Positions 26,525 through 35,700 are shown, counted from the stretch's first letter. The stretch is 64,000 bases of DNA from Verrucomicrobiaceae bacterium (GCA_016795485.1 JAEUHM010000021.1:124001-188000), one strand, 5' to 3'. Made by a program: numbers and translations. Notes: a model not told the origin generated them from the letters alone.

Positions 26525-29455
26525 TTAACTTCTGGGAGCGTGGATACTGACAGGGAGATGGAGCGGGGAGGACAGCTTGCGGGCGTTCTTGCGGTCGGAG
26601 AACCAGGTGACGCCTTCATTGATCATATCGACCTCCAAAGTGTTGAGTCCTGGCTTGGCTGGAGCGACAAAAGGCAGCAGGAAGTGGATAGTTTTCTTGC
26701 TGGGCACTATGCGGCGGAGTGGAAGGGACTCGCCTGGATCGCCAATGAGTTGGCCGTGTGCATCTCGCCAGCGGTAGCCGAGGTAGAGGCCGCTTTCGCT
26801 GGAGGGTAGCCAGTCGCTTTGGCTTTCATTGAAGACACGGACGTGAGCCCAGCCGCGCGCGCCTGCTTTGGCCACTTTCTGATGAATGAAGGAGGTGATC
26901 TGTGCCCGATGAGCTGCTGCTGGGGCCGGGGAGACGAGGTTCTGCCTGCGGAAGGGCTGCTCGCCGCTGAGCAGTGCCTGGAGACGCTTCACGTCCGGCT
27001 GGATGACCTCTGGGCTGAAGATCGCATTGTGAACAGCAGGTAACTCCGCTGCATGCCAGCCTGCGGGGAAGAGTCGGTCATAGCGATGCTCTGGCCGTGA
27101 GAACTTGCGCCTAACATCAAAGGACGATTCTTTGCAAAAACCGAGAGCGACTGGCACCTGAATGGGCTCCACGGGCATGAACTCATAGAGGATGAGCATT
27201 TTGATGCGGACACCGGCTTCCAGCAAGAACTGAGCTGCATCGTAAGCGATGCGCGCCCCGGCACAAAAGCCACCCAAGACGATCTCTCGCCCCTGATGAA
27301 CGGTAGCTACCTCATGCGCAAAGACACGGGCAAGGGCACGCTCGTCCTCGCGATTCTTGCCCTCGAACAAATAGAGAGACCGCAGTCCGTAGGTGGGTTG
27401 GTTGTTAGGCCAGTGATTGGCCAAGCCCTCAAACTCGCTCTGGCCCTGGACGCACCAGAAGAGAGGTGGGCCGGATGCCGATGCATTGCGACCAACGAGC
27501 AATGACTCTGCCGATGCGCGCTCTCCTGGCCACGTCTGCATGACGGCATGGAGGCGCACGAAGTATTCTGGATTCAATCCAGTGCCCGGCGGCGGCTGCA
27601 AAGTGGGTCGGGTATCTTGTGCGGCAGTGGTGCCTGCCAATTGATCCACATATGAGGCAAAAGCTCTGAGCGTGGGATGATCGAAGAGCGCTGCGGGACG
27701 TGCTGGAATGCCCAACTGCTTCTCAAGCTCCAGCACGAAGCTTGCAGCCCCCAGCGAGTCGCCACCGAGTTCAAAGAAGTCAGAGGCGCTGTCGGTCACT
27801 GGCACCCTCAACTCGCCCTCCCACAGGGCGGCGATCTTCTGCTCCGTGGCAGTGAGTTCACTTGAGTCCGTGCTCGCGGCGGTAGGCGAGTTTCCGCTCA
27901 GGGGTGTGAGTCCCTGCACCATCTCTGGCAGCAACCTACGACGAAGTTTGCCTCCTGGGCCACGCGGCAAGCTGCTAACAACATAGAACGCACGTGGAAC
28001 CTTAAACCAAGCGAGGCGCGAGGAGACGTGCGCGGTGAGTTCCGCAGCGGTGGCCGCAGTTGCGGGCTTCCAGACGATGGCCGCAGCGACCTCTTGGCCT
28101 AGCTCTGCATGACTCGCGCCAAACACGGCCACATCCTGAATAGCGGGATGACTGGCGAGCACATCGTCGATCTCTCTGGGCGAGACTTTCTCTCCACCGC
28201 GATTGATTTGATCTCCGATGCGTCCCGTGATGAAGAAGTAGCCTTCATCATCGCGGTAGCCCTCGTCACCCGTCTTCAGCCAGCCGTCCGGGGTAAAAAA
28301 CTCGTCATTGGCGCGGCCTTCATATCCGGTCATGACGCCCGCACCACGGACGAGGATCTCACCACGCTCGCCGGGGTGTTCCGCTCCCTGGATGGTGACT
28401 TCCATGCCATCTGTGGCGAGGCCTACCGAGCCGATCTTCCTTTGGCGTGGAGGCAGTGGATTGCTGGTGATGACCCCTGCGGTCTCCGTCATGCCATAAA
28501 TCTCGACCACGGGAGCACTCAGAGTGGACTCGATCTGCGCGAGCCAGTCTGGAGGCAGGGGCGAGGAGACGGAGCGGATGAATCTCAATGAGGCGCGCTC
28601 TGCTTTACCTGGAGTGAACTGCCTAACAACCTCATGAAGGAGTGTGGGCACACCTTGGAACCAAGTGGGCCTGCCGCTGTCTAACGCAGCATAGAACGCT
28701 GGCACCGACATCGTGTCTGGCCGCAGCACGCAGCCACCTACCGAGAGAGGAGCCAGCAGAAGGTCAACGATGGCCCCCACATGAAACATCGGCATCATGT
28801 TCAGGCAGCAGTCGGCATCACTGAGCGCAAGAGAGGCCGCCATGCGCCTGGCAGAGGCCGTGAGCTGTTGATGAGTGAGTGGAACGCGCTTCGGTCGCGC
28901 ACTGGAGCCGGACGTGAGCAGAATGAGAGCGGTATCCGTGGGCAAAGCCGGTGCACTCGATGCTGCATCGGGTGTGGGCCGACTTTGAGCTGTCCAGGTC
29001 AACTGGCCCGTCGTTTTGTCCCAATCGACTTCAATAATAGGCAATCCTGCACGTTCCGCCGCCGTCCGTGCCTCATTTGCTGCAATGCCGTGGGCGATGA
29101 GCACCTCAGCCCGAAGCTCCGGCACCAACTGGATCACTTCGTCAGCGCGCAGATCGGGATTGATGGGAGCACAGACCGCAGCCCGTGTGAGCGCCATTAG
29201 CACCATCGCCGTTAGGTGGCCATCTGGCAGGGCCGTCATGACCCGCGTCTGCCGTCCTATGCCCAGTGAGCGGAGGTTTTGCTCTGCCGTCTCAAGAAGG
29301 GAAGCGAGCTGGTCATGGCTCACGTTTTGGCAGTCATCCATGCCGACAATCGCCGCACGGGCAGGAGCCGAACGACACCCTACGGCAAGTAGATCAGCGA
29401 TCGTTTGGGCGGTAATGAGACTGCCTGTCATTAAGGAGCAAGAAGGGAGCCTCAC
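26525..29455 (-). CDS. NRPS-like adenylation-carrier-thioesterase protein
   Basis: A 976-residue multidomain enzyme. Residues about 15-510 are an acyl/aminoacyl-AMP ligase: P-loop TSGSSARPKR at 181, EIYGMTETAG at 318, GWLKTGDEGY at 391, and the C-terminal catalytic Lys in PRGPGGKLRRR at about 503. Residues about 535-605 are a carrier domain, with phosphopantetheine Ser567 in FFELGGDSLGAASF. Residues about 660-850 are an alpha/beta-hydrolase thioesterase whose nucleophile elbow is GGFCAG (Cys731 in place of Ser). Residues 865-976 are a beta-rich domain I cannot name. There is no condensation domain, so it should load, hold and release one acyl unit. The start is GTG at 29455 (GAGG nearby) or ATG at 29431. 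It heads the operon with the amidohydrolase and P450. Confidence 0.87.
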   Translation of the reverse strand: MRLPSCSLMTGSLITAQTIADLLAVGCRSAPARAAIVGMDDCQNVSHDQLASLLETAEQNLRSLGIGRQTRVMTALPDGHLTAMVLMALTRAAVCAPINPDLRADEVIQLVPELRAEVLIAHGIAANEARTAAERAGLPIIEVDWDKTTGQLTWTAQSRPTPDAASSAPALPTDTALILLTSGSSARPKRVPLTHQQLTASARRMAASLALSDADCCLNMMPMFHVGAIVDLLLAPLSVGGCVLRPDTMSVPAFYAALDSGRPTWFQGVPTLLHEVVRQFTPGKAERASLRFIRSVSSPLPPDWLAQIESTLSAPVVEIYGMTETAGVITSNPLPPRQRKIGSVGLATDGMEVTIQGAEHPGERGEILVRGAGVMTGYEGRANDEFFTPDGWLKTGDEGYRDDEGYFFITGRIGDQINRGGEKVSPREIDDVLASHPAIQDVAVFGASHAELGQEVAAAIVWKPATAATAAELTAHVSSRLAWFKVPRAFYVVSSLPRGPGGKLRRRLLPEMVQGLTPLSGNSPTAASTDSSELTATEQKIAALWEGELRVPVTDSASDFFELGGDSLGAASFVLELEKQLGIPARPAALFDHPTLRAFASYVDQLAGTTAAQDTRPTLQPPPGTGLNPEYFVRLHAVMQTWPGERASAESLLVGRNASASGPPLFWCVQGQSEFEGLANHWPNNQPTYGLRSLYLFEGKNREDERALARVFAHEVATVHQGREIVLGGFCAGARIAYDAAQFLLEAGVRIKMLILYEFMPVEPIQVPVALGFCKESSFDVRRKFSRPEHRYDRLFPAGWHAAELPAVHNAIFSPEVIQPDVKRLQALLSGEQPFRRQNLVSPAPAAAHRAQITSFIHQKVAKAGARGWAHVRVFNESQSDWLPSSESGLYLGYRWRDAHGQLIGDPGESLPLRRIVPSKKTIHFLLPFVAPAKPGLNTLEVDMINEGVTWFSDRKNARKLSSPLHLPVSIHAPRS

Positions 29456-29616
29456 TTGCCTCAGGGTTCAACCCTATTAGGCTGCTAGATTATTTGGATG
29501 GCTGAAGTTTTGCTTCCCGGCAGACCCCACGGCCAATCCCGCCCATGGCCCGGTGGATTTTCAATTTCAGTCCCATCACCTTGGCTTCTCCCGTGGGCCA
29601 ATTTTCCCCAGGAGGC

Positions 29617-29840
29617 CCAAACGACCGTCGTTTGGCGTGCTTTTTTTCCCAGGAGGCCCAAACGACCGTCGTTTGGCGTGTTTTTTTTCCCAGGAGGCCC
29701 AAACGACCGTCGTTTGGGGTGCTTTTTTTCCCAGGAGGACCAATCGACCGTCGTTTGGCATGCTTTTTTTCCCAGGAGGACCAATCGACCGTCGTTTGGC
29801 GTACTTTTTTTCCCAGGAGGCCCAAACGACCGTCGTTTGG
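29617..29840. repeat. Six 41-bp units of palindrome plus T-tract
   Basis: The palindrome CCAAACGACCGTCGTTTGG has 9-bp arms around a single C. It is centred at 29626, 29667, 29708, 29749, 29790 and 29831, exactly 41 bases apart. In units 4 and 5 the left arm reads CCAATCGAC, leaving one T-T mismatch. Between palindromes lie CGTGC (or close), a run of 7-8 T, and CCCAGGAGG. On the plus strand each unit therefore resembles a hairpin followed by a U-tract, though five bases separate stem and T-run. The gap 29456-30092 otherwise holds only a small AGGTTA-TTTT-TAACCT hairpin (29951-29966). Open frames through the array on both strands are repeat artefacts. Confidence 0.92.
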
Positions 29841-30092
29841 AGGTCTTTTTTTCGCCTGCGGGTGAAAAAAGATTGCGTTCTGGGGCGGGATTTCATTACG
29901 CTGCCGTCCGTAGCTTCCCTTTTTACTGTCGGGCGTTGCTTGGCGGGGGGAGGTTATTTTTAACCTTGTGGTTAACTTTCACCCTTTGCAGCGCTTAGAC
30001 TCGTGGCCCGGTTCGGACAGGCATTTTTCGGAGATGGTTCACGGTTTGGCGTTCAGGCGGTGGTGGTGCCACGCTTGCGACACAAAAGTATT

Positions 30093-31013
30093 ATGGCTTC
30101 AAACTCATTACCAGCTGCTCAAGACCGACTCTTTGCCCAAGGAACGGACATGGTTCACGGTCTCCACGAACACGAGGTGCCTGTGGGCATCAAACAAAAC
30201 ACGGAGGTTGTCGTCTCTGGGGCTCTGAATGCGGCCGTAGGGGCAGAGGCCGCCTACGGGGTGAAACAGGTGGAGAAAAAGGCTGCTAACGCGGTGGTGA
30301 TAGCTCAGGATAAGGCAGCCAAAGTGTTCATCAGCAACGCACGCAAGCGGCTCTCCGGATTCTTTGGGGAGAGCTACAGCACGGAGTGGGGTGCCGCTGG
30401 CTGGCCCAGCAACTCTACCGCCATCCCCACGACTCAGGATGAGCGCTTTTCCCTCATCAACAGCCTGAAGCTCTACTTTGCCAGCCATGCAGCGCATGAG
30501 AGCGCGGACCTGGGCGTCACCTCTGCCCTGGCAGCCACCCTGCACACGGCCATGAGTGACGCGCGCGCGGAGTTGGACCAGAAAATAACCGAGGTGGGTC
30601 TGGCCAAGGTGGCGCGGGACAATGCCGTGGCCAACTTGCGCAAGCGCATGGAGGGCCTGATCGGTGAACTGGCTACTCTTCTGAGTCCTGATGATCCTCT
30701 CTGGCACGCCTTTGGCCTGAATCGCCCTGCGGACCCTGAGACGCCTGAGGTGCCCACCTTCACCACCGCGCTGCCCGGCGTGCCAGGTTCCGTGCTGGTG
30801 GACTGGGATGATGCCGCGCGGGCTGAGCGCTACCGGGTGTGGATCATGATCGTGGGCACAGACACGGACTTCCACGCCGTGGAGACGGTCTTTGATAGTG
30901 ACGTGACGCTGACCGGCCTGCCCAGCGGTGCCACCGTGAAAATCCGTGTAACCTCCGCCAATGACGCCGGCGAAAGCACCCCCGGACCCGAAGCTACGGT
31001 GGTAGTGCCGTAA
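30093..31013 (+). CDS. Helical protein with C-terminal fibronectin type III domain
   Basis: A 306-residue protein with no signal peptide from the ATG at 30093 (an in-frame start at 30003 would add 30 basic residues of poor quality). Residues about 25-215 are predominantly helical and alanine-rich (GALNAAVGAEAAYGVKQVEKKA, shown here in part by AAYGVKQVEKKAA) with possible coiled-coil stretches (RAELDQKITEVGLAKVA). Residues 220-306 form one fibronectin type III domain: GSVLVDWDDAARAERYRVWI, TLTGLPSGATVKIRV, ANDAGESTPGPE. Function is unknown. It lies directly after the 41-bp array and is followed by an interleaved inverted repeat and a small ORF. Confidence 0.72.
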   Translation: MASNSLPAAQDRLFAQGTDMVHGLHEHEVPVGIKQNTEVVVSGALNAAVGAEAAYGVKQVEKKAANAVVIAQDKAAKVFISNARKRLSGFFGESYSTEWGAAGWPSNSTAIPTTQDERFSLINSLKLYFASHAAHESADLGVTSALAATLHTAMSDARAELDQKITEVGLAKVARDNAVANLRKRMEGLIGELATLLSPDDPLWHAFGLNRPADPETPEVPTFTTALPGVPGSVLVDWDDAARAERYRVWIMIVGTDTDFHAVETVFDSDVTLTGLPSGATVKIRVTSANDAGESTPGPEATVVVP

Positions 31014-31025
31014 GTGGGGGAGTTT

Positions 31026-31108
31026 GCGGTGGTTGAGCGATTGTTGAGCAGTGGTTTAGCCATTGTTTATGAAGAATCCGCTCAACCACTGCTAAACCAC
31101 CGCTCAAC
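31026..31108. repeat. Interleaved inverted repeats downstream of the FN3 gene
   Basis: Arm L1 (31026-31039, GCGGTGGTTGAGCG) complements R1 (31079-31092) with one mismatch. L2 (31043-31060, GTTGAGCAGTGGTTTAGC) complements R2 (31091-31108) with one mismatch. The order L1-L2-R1-R2 means the pairings cross, so both cannot form as simple nested hairpins; RNA could adopt either alternative fold or a pseudoknot. It sits 12 bases after the FN3 stop codon and may simply be a terminator built from duplicated arms. Confidence 0.6.
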
Positions 31109-31153
31109 GGCGCGCCAGCGCCCCTCAACCATAGCCAACTTCCCCTTTTCCCC

Positions 31154-31363
31154 ATGCCCTTCGATCCTGACTGGCCACAAAACGGCCAAAACATAGATGC
31201 AGATAAGTTCCGCGAGCAGTTCACCAGCCTGCTGGCTGAAAGCAGCGCTAACACGAACAACGTGGACACGCTCAACATGAACGCGGAGCCCAACTACGAG
31301 CAAAACCAAATCCAAGCCATCCTGCAAAAGCTGGATGAGGTGATCCTGGCGCTGCGGCGGTAG
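31154..31363 (+). CDS. Small hypothetical protein, 69 residues
   Basis: MPFDPDWPQNGQNIDADKF opens a small acidic, polar protein without signal peptide. The last 20 residues (NQIQAILQKLDEVILALRR, 19 shown) form an amphipathic helix. It follows the FN3 gene by 140 bases on the same strand and could be co-expressed with it. I do not recognise a family. Absence of repeats inside the frame and a plausible amino-acid composition support it being real, but evidence is limited. Confidence 0.5.
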   Translation: MPFDPDWPQNGQNIDADKFREQFTSLLAESSANTNNVDTLNMNAEPNYEQNQIQAILQKLDEVILALRR

Positions 31364-31389
31364 GTGCCGTGCTTCCGTCGAGATCTAAA

Positions 31390-31434
31390 ATCAAAAATCG
31401 TCACTCAGAAATCAACTGGTCCTGCCAGTGTGCG
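31390..31434. repeat. Truncated hairpin element (copy B)
   Basis: Only the left half of the hairpin element is present: ATCAAAAATCGTCACTCAGA through CCTGCCAGTGTGC. It then breaks off near CGACGTAGCGG, where an 86-bp REP-like unit begins (31444). The right arm is missing, so an insertion, deletion or recombination between repeat families has occurred here. Confidence 0.8.
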
Positions 31435-31443
31435 CCATCTCGA

Positions 31444-31594
31444 CGTAGCGGAACTCGCCAGAGTTCCGTCCCCAGCGCTCCGAAATCACCCCTGGGCCAA
31501 TCCCCGGAAGCTTGGCAGCTTCCGCTACGAATAACCCCAGCGCTCTGAAATCACTTTTGGGCCAATCCTCGGAAGCTTGGCAGCTTCCGCTACG
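31444..31594. repeat. 86-bp REP-like unit plus a left-truncated copy
   Basis: 31444-31529 is a full copy of the element described at 23462-23915. 31534-31594 is a second copy lacking its CGTAGCGGAACTC arm. Both end in CAGCTTCCGCTACG, and the second is followed by the same CACCGTGCTCTAAGTCC linker as at 23916. Confidence 0.88.
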
Positions 31595-31683
31595 CACCGT
31601 GCTCTAAGTCCTCACCCTTTTAACAGCTCACAGCGGCGGAAGCGACTCCAGGGCGGCATTTAGGCGTGCGGTGGTGCCGTGCT

Positions 31684-31817
31684 TCCGTCGAGCTCAAAAA
31701 TCAAAAATCGTCACTCAGAAATCAATTAATCCTGCCAGTGTGCACTGGAGTGCGCTGCATACGCCGAACAATAGATTGCTGATTTCTGGGTGCAGATTTT
31801 TGATTTGTCTGAGGCGC
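31684..31817. repeat. 134-bp direct repeat with hairpin element (copy C)
   Basis: Starts TCCGTCGAGCTC and ends TTTGTCTGAGGCGC; the internal hairpin element is 31700-31804. It is almost identical to 32641-32774 and in the same orientation, so the two copies bracket the Uma2 gene. Left and right arms (ATCAAAAATCGTCACTCAGA and TCTGGGTGCAGATTTTTGAT) can pair. The stretch 31818-32004 between it and the Uma2 stop shows no gene I can support. Confidence 0.88.
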
Positions 31818-32004
31818 GACTTTGGGTCCGGTGGTTCCCTTTGGTCACACAATGGCTTATCTCTCTCAAGCCTCCGGCTTGGGGATATGCATTGATTCGT
31901 GCCTATTGGTGTCCATTCAGCCTTGGGAGTAAACCTTTCATCGTTCGCAGTTTGCTACGAAGAATGGAACGGAGAACGGACTAGCGAGGATTGGCGGTTT
32001 TTTC

Positions 32005-32586
32005 TCAAAACCCGAGGTCTGCCAGTGAGAGGCTGGTGCCGGGGCTGACGGTGGTGAGAGGCACGTTCATACCGCTGGTATAAACGGTCTCCTGACCGTA
32101 GGCCGCTCCTTCTGGCTTGCTGAACACGCTGATGGTTTTGCCATTAATGTCCACCAGCCATGACTCTGCTATGCCGCAAGATGCATAGAGAGGAATCTTG
32201 GCATCCCGATCATAAGCTAGGCTGGTGTCCGCAACTTCAATAGCCACCAGGACATCACTCGGCTCAGGATGGCTGCCCGCATAGAAGTCAGACCGGAACT
32301 TGGCTACCACAATGTCTGGCTCCGGCTCGGAGTAGTCATGGATGGTGATGGGTTCCTGTCCGCGAACCACAAAATCCAGTGGAAGGGCGCGAATAAGCAT
32401 TTGCTCAAGACGGGTGCGGATAGCGCTATGGAGTGAGCCTATGGACATTTTCGTTACAAGGTAGCCGTGGATGAGTTCCACGCGGTCATCTTCACTCAAC
32501 ACACCCTGCTTGATCATGGCGTGGTATTTCTCGCAGGTGATACGTGCCAAGGGTGGCGCGGTAGGTGGCAAGGCTGCGAGTTTCAT
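32005..32586 (-). CDS. Uma2-family endonuclease-like protein
   Basis: A 193-residue member of the Uma2 (DUF820) family with a restriction-endonuclease-like fold. The typical blocks are all visible: RVELIHGYLVTKMSIGSLHS, EPEPDIVVAKFRSDFY (with the catalytic Asp), DVLVAIEVADTSLAYDRDAK (active-site Glu and Lys) and LYASCGIAESWLVDI. The start at 32586 (MKLAALPP) is preferred over 32604, which adds only six residues. The gene stands alone between two 134-bp direct repeats with hairpin ends, which suggests movement or duplication as a cassette. Uma2 genes are often multi-copy and of unknown physiological role. Confidence 0.9.
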   Translation of the reverse strand: MKLAALPPTAPPLARITCEKYHAMIKQGVLSEDDRVELIHGYLVTKMSIGSLHSAIRTRLEQMLIRALPLDFVVRGQEPITIHDYSEPEPDIVVAKFRSDFYAGSHPEPSDVLVAIEVADTSLAYDRDAKIPLYASCGIAESWLVDINGKTISVFSKPEGAAYGQETVYTSGMNVPLTTVSPGTSLSLADLGF

Positions 32587-32640
32587 GATGGGTGAGTATG
32601 TCACTACTGAGTGGGAGTGGCAAGAGTGGAGGCTGGGGCG

Positions 32641-32774
32641 TCCGTCGAGCTCAAAAATCAGAAACCGTCACTCAGAAATCAATTAATCCTGCCAGTGTGC
32701 ACTGGAGTGCGCTGCATACGCCGAACAATAGATTGCTGATTTCTGAGTGCAGATTTTTGATTTGTCTGAGGCGC
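32641..32774. repeat. 134-bp direct repeat with hairpin element (copy D)
   Basis: Second flank of the Uma2 gene and the near-identical partner of 31684-31817. It carries the same GGAGTGCGCT insertion in the loop region that copy A lacks. The left arm is slightly altered (ATCAGAAACCGTCACTCAGA for ATCAAAAATCGTCACTCAGA). Confidence 0.88.
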
Positions 32775-32797
32775 TGCCCCATGAAGATCAGCGCCCA

Positions 32798-35700
32798 CTA
32801 CGGCGCTACCCCAGGATGCAGTTCGATGAAGTAGCTCGTGCTGGCGCTGGGTCCCACGGCATAGCCGAAGGCGTTGGCGTCATTCTGCACCAGCACGCCG
32901 TAGAGCGGTATGGGTGCCGTTTTGGTGGTGGGCAGTTGGCCCGCTACGGGTAGGGCCGGGTGCGTGCCGGTGAAGACGCCCGTGGCCCGGTTGATCTTCA
33001 AAGTCAGTCCGTTCACCGCCGTCGTCAGCACCAGCAGGGGCGAGAGTTGGGCGTTATAGGCTGTGACCAGTGACGCACCGCCAAACCCTCGATCCACCTC
33101 CACATACATTGCGTGGTTGGTGGCCATGCCAGCCACCAGAGGCTCTCCCTGGATCGTTGGGGTGTAGCGTAGGAATGAAAAACTGCTCTGCCTGTTAAAT
33201 CCACCCGCCACGGACGCGGGCTTGGCAGGCGTCACGCCCGCCGGGCGGAAAATCTGGGCCGTTCCGCTGAAGTCTAGCCCGCCCCCATTCAACCCGCCGA
33301 ACAAAAGATAGCCCTTCTTGTTATAGAGCGGTATCCGCCCGCCAAAACCTATTCCCAATGCCGCACTGCCCCTCAGCCGTGTGCTGTAGGTGAACTTCGT
33401 CCCGTCATACAGGCCGCCAGTGACCTTCACCACGCCTTTGGACGTGATCTCTACCGCCATCACGCACACCAGGGTATCCACATCAAACATCCTCGCCGTG
33501 TAGCGTCCCACCGTTGCGGGTGGAGCCTGGTATTTCGTCGTGGGTGCCAGTTCGGCCACTGAACCGGCCGACTCGCCGGAGAAACTCGCCCCCGTCACCT
33601 TGGCCTGCAGGAACTCGTCCTGCGCTCCGCTCAGGGTTAGGTCCAGCGTGAAGGGCGGCAGGTTCTTGCCCGTCACCTGGATGGAAGCGGTCCGATTCTG
33701 CCCAAACTGGCCGCTGAAGGTGTATTTGGCTCCCTGGAAAGTGATCGTCCCGGTGAACTTGCCATTGCCCGTCAGATTCAGAGTCAGTTCAGACGCCCCG
33801 TTGTTGATGACGATAGGTGGCGCGGCACGCCCCAGAGGCGGTGGAGGCGTGGTGTCACCCAGATTCACCGAGAACTGCCCCGTGCCGAACGTCCCGAACT
33901 CAAACGCACCCACGTCCGCCTTGTCCTTGATGCCCAGGCCACGCTGATCACCCCCCAGGCTGGTTGTCGCCTTGTCGATGGCCGGGCTGCCCGCCAGGAG
34001 AACCATGGTGCGGGTAGGGCCACCGTTCTGAGCCAGAGCGCTCAGCATCGGGTCCACCGTCAGAGGAGCCGCCCCACTGAGCTTGCCACCGTGCACGGTG
34101 AGAATATTCGGCACGATGTTCACCCCTGCGGTGATCAGCCCCTTGTTCTGATCAAAAAAGTCATTGTTATTGGTCACATCATTCGGCATCAGCGGAAAGG
34201 CCGTGTTGCCGGAGATGATGGAGTCCGTCAGGGTGCAGTCATAGAGCAAGTACAGGCCACCACCGCCCTCCATCTCATTGGCCGTGTTGCCTGAGATGGT
34301 GCAATGCGTGATCTTCAGCACCGGCTTGCCCCCCGTAGGGAACTGATACTGATCTATCGCCCCGCCGAACATCGCCGAGTTGCCAGAGAACGTGCAGTTC
34401 TCCAGGGTGGCATGGCCCTGATTCAGCAGAGCGCCCCCACCGGAGTCCACCGGCGGCACGGCACCCACATTCGCTTGGTTGCCAGAGAAAGTACAGCGCT
34501 GGGCTTTCAGCGTCCCCACATTCACCACGCCACCACCGCCCATGGAGGAGGTATTCCCTTCCACCGAGCACTCGGTCAGCAGTAGGTTGCCATCGTTCCT
34601 GATGCCACCTGCCGCCGGGTCATTTCCATTTTTGAACGTCATCCGCCTCACCTCCAGCACCACACCAGAGAACACATCCATCAACTTCGTCCCCCCGCCG
34701 CCATCCACCGTCACTCCCGCGCTGTCTGCCGTGGGGGCGATGGCAGTCGCATCTATGATAAGCCTACCCGCCTTCACCTTCAGCGGCCCCAGGGCTGCAT
34801 TGAGGGCGATGGTATGGAAGAGGCCATTGAAAGCACTCGGGCTGAAGGTGATCGTGCTTCCATCCCCGGCATAAGTCAGCGCCTCTCTCAAAGAGATACC
34901 CGTGCCGTCGGGAGGGAAGTCATTGAGTTCATCCGTCGTCGTCGTCACCTCCACGCCCTTGCCCTGAAACGCAAACGTAGGAAACTCAAAGGCACCCACA
35001 TCACACTTCCCGCCCATCAGGCGTGGGCGGCCACACTGGTCCGACCCGCCGAGCAGACTGGGTGCCCGATCTATGGCCGGACTGCCCAAGCTCAGCGCTA
35101 TCGTCTGCGTACGCCCGTGATAGCTGTCCAGGGCGGCCAACTTGGCCTCTTTGATGGAGGTGGGGAGAATATTAGACTCACTGTCCACCAAGGTGAATGC
35201 ACCATCCGTCCGCTGGCTGGAAAGTTTCTGAATCATATTCACACCCCTCACCTGAAGCTTGGGCGGAAAAGGTGGATTCGGCGCGTTGGCAGCTACGAAG
35301 GAGCCCATCAACACATCCGCGCCACCTGCCGCATGCGGAGCCGAAATATTCCCCGTGATCAGACAGTTCTCCACCTTCACCGTGGCGTTCGGGCTGTTTA
35401 ACACCGCCAGTCCCCCTCCCCCCTGCACTGCCCTGTTATTAGTGATCGTGCAGTGGCTCAGAGTGCAGTTGCCGCTGAAGTCTTGGAGCAGGATCGCTCC
35501 ACCTGCCTGCATTGCATTCAGGCTCTTAGCTATGCCCACTTTGTTCCGCGTGAACGTCGAGTTGGTTATCTTCACCGTCCCTCCTCCTCCATAGACCACT
35601 AAGGCACCTCCCCCGGTGATGAGTGCGCTGTTAGATACATTGTTATCCCCACTCTCATTATCCACAAAAGTGCAGCGTGTGATCTCCACTGAGGTGCTTG

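Noticed and set aside
29617-29840. CRISPR array
   Set aside because: The spacing elements are also identical between units (T-tract plus CCCAGGAGG), so there are no unique spacers.
29485-29998. Several overlapping open frames on both strands (KKHAKRRSFGPPGKK-type and FFPRRPKRPSFGV-type repeats)
   Set aside because: They are translations of the 41-bp DNA repeat (three units of 41 give 41 codons), present on both strands and in three frames, with no RBS.
31684-32774. Complete insertion sequence around the Uma2 gene
   Set aside because: There is no transposase and the flanks are direct repeats with internal hairpins rather than terminal inverted repeats; reported only as a possible cassette.
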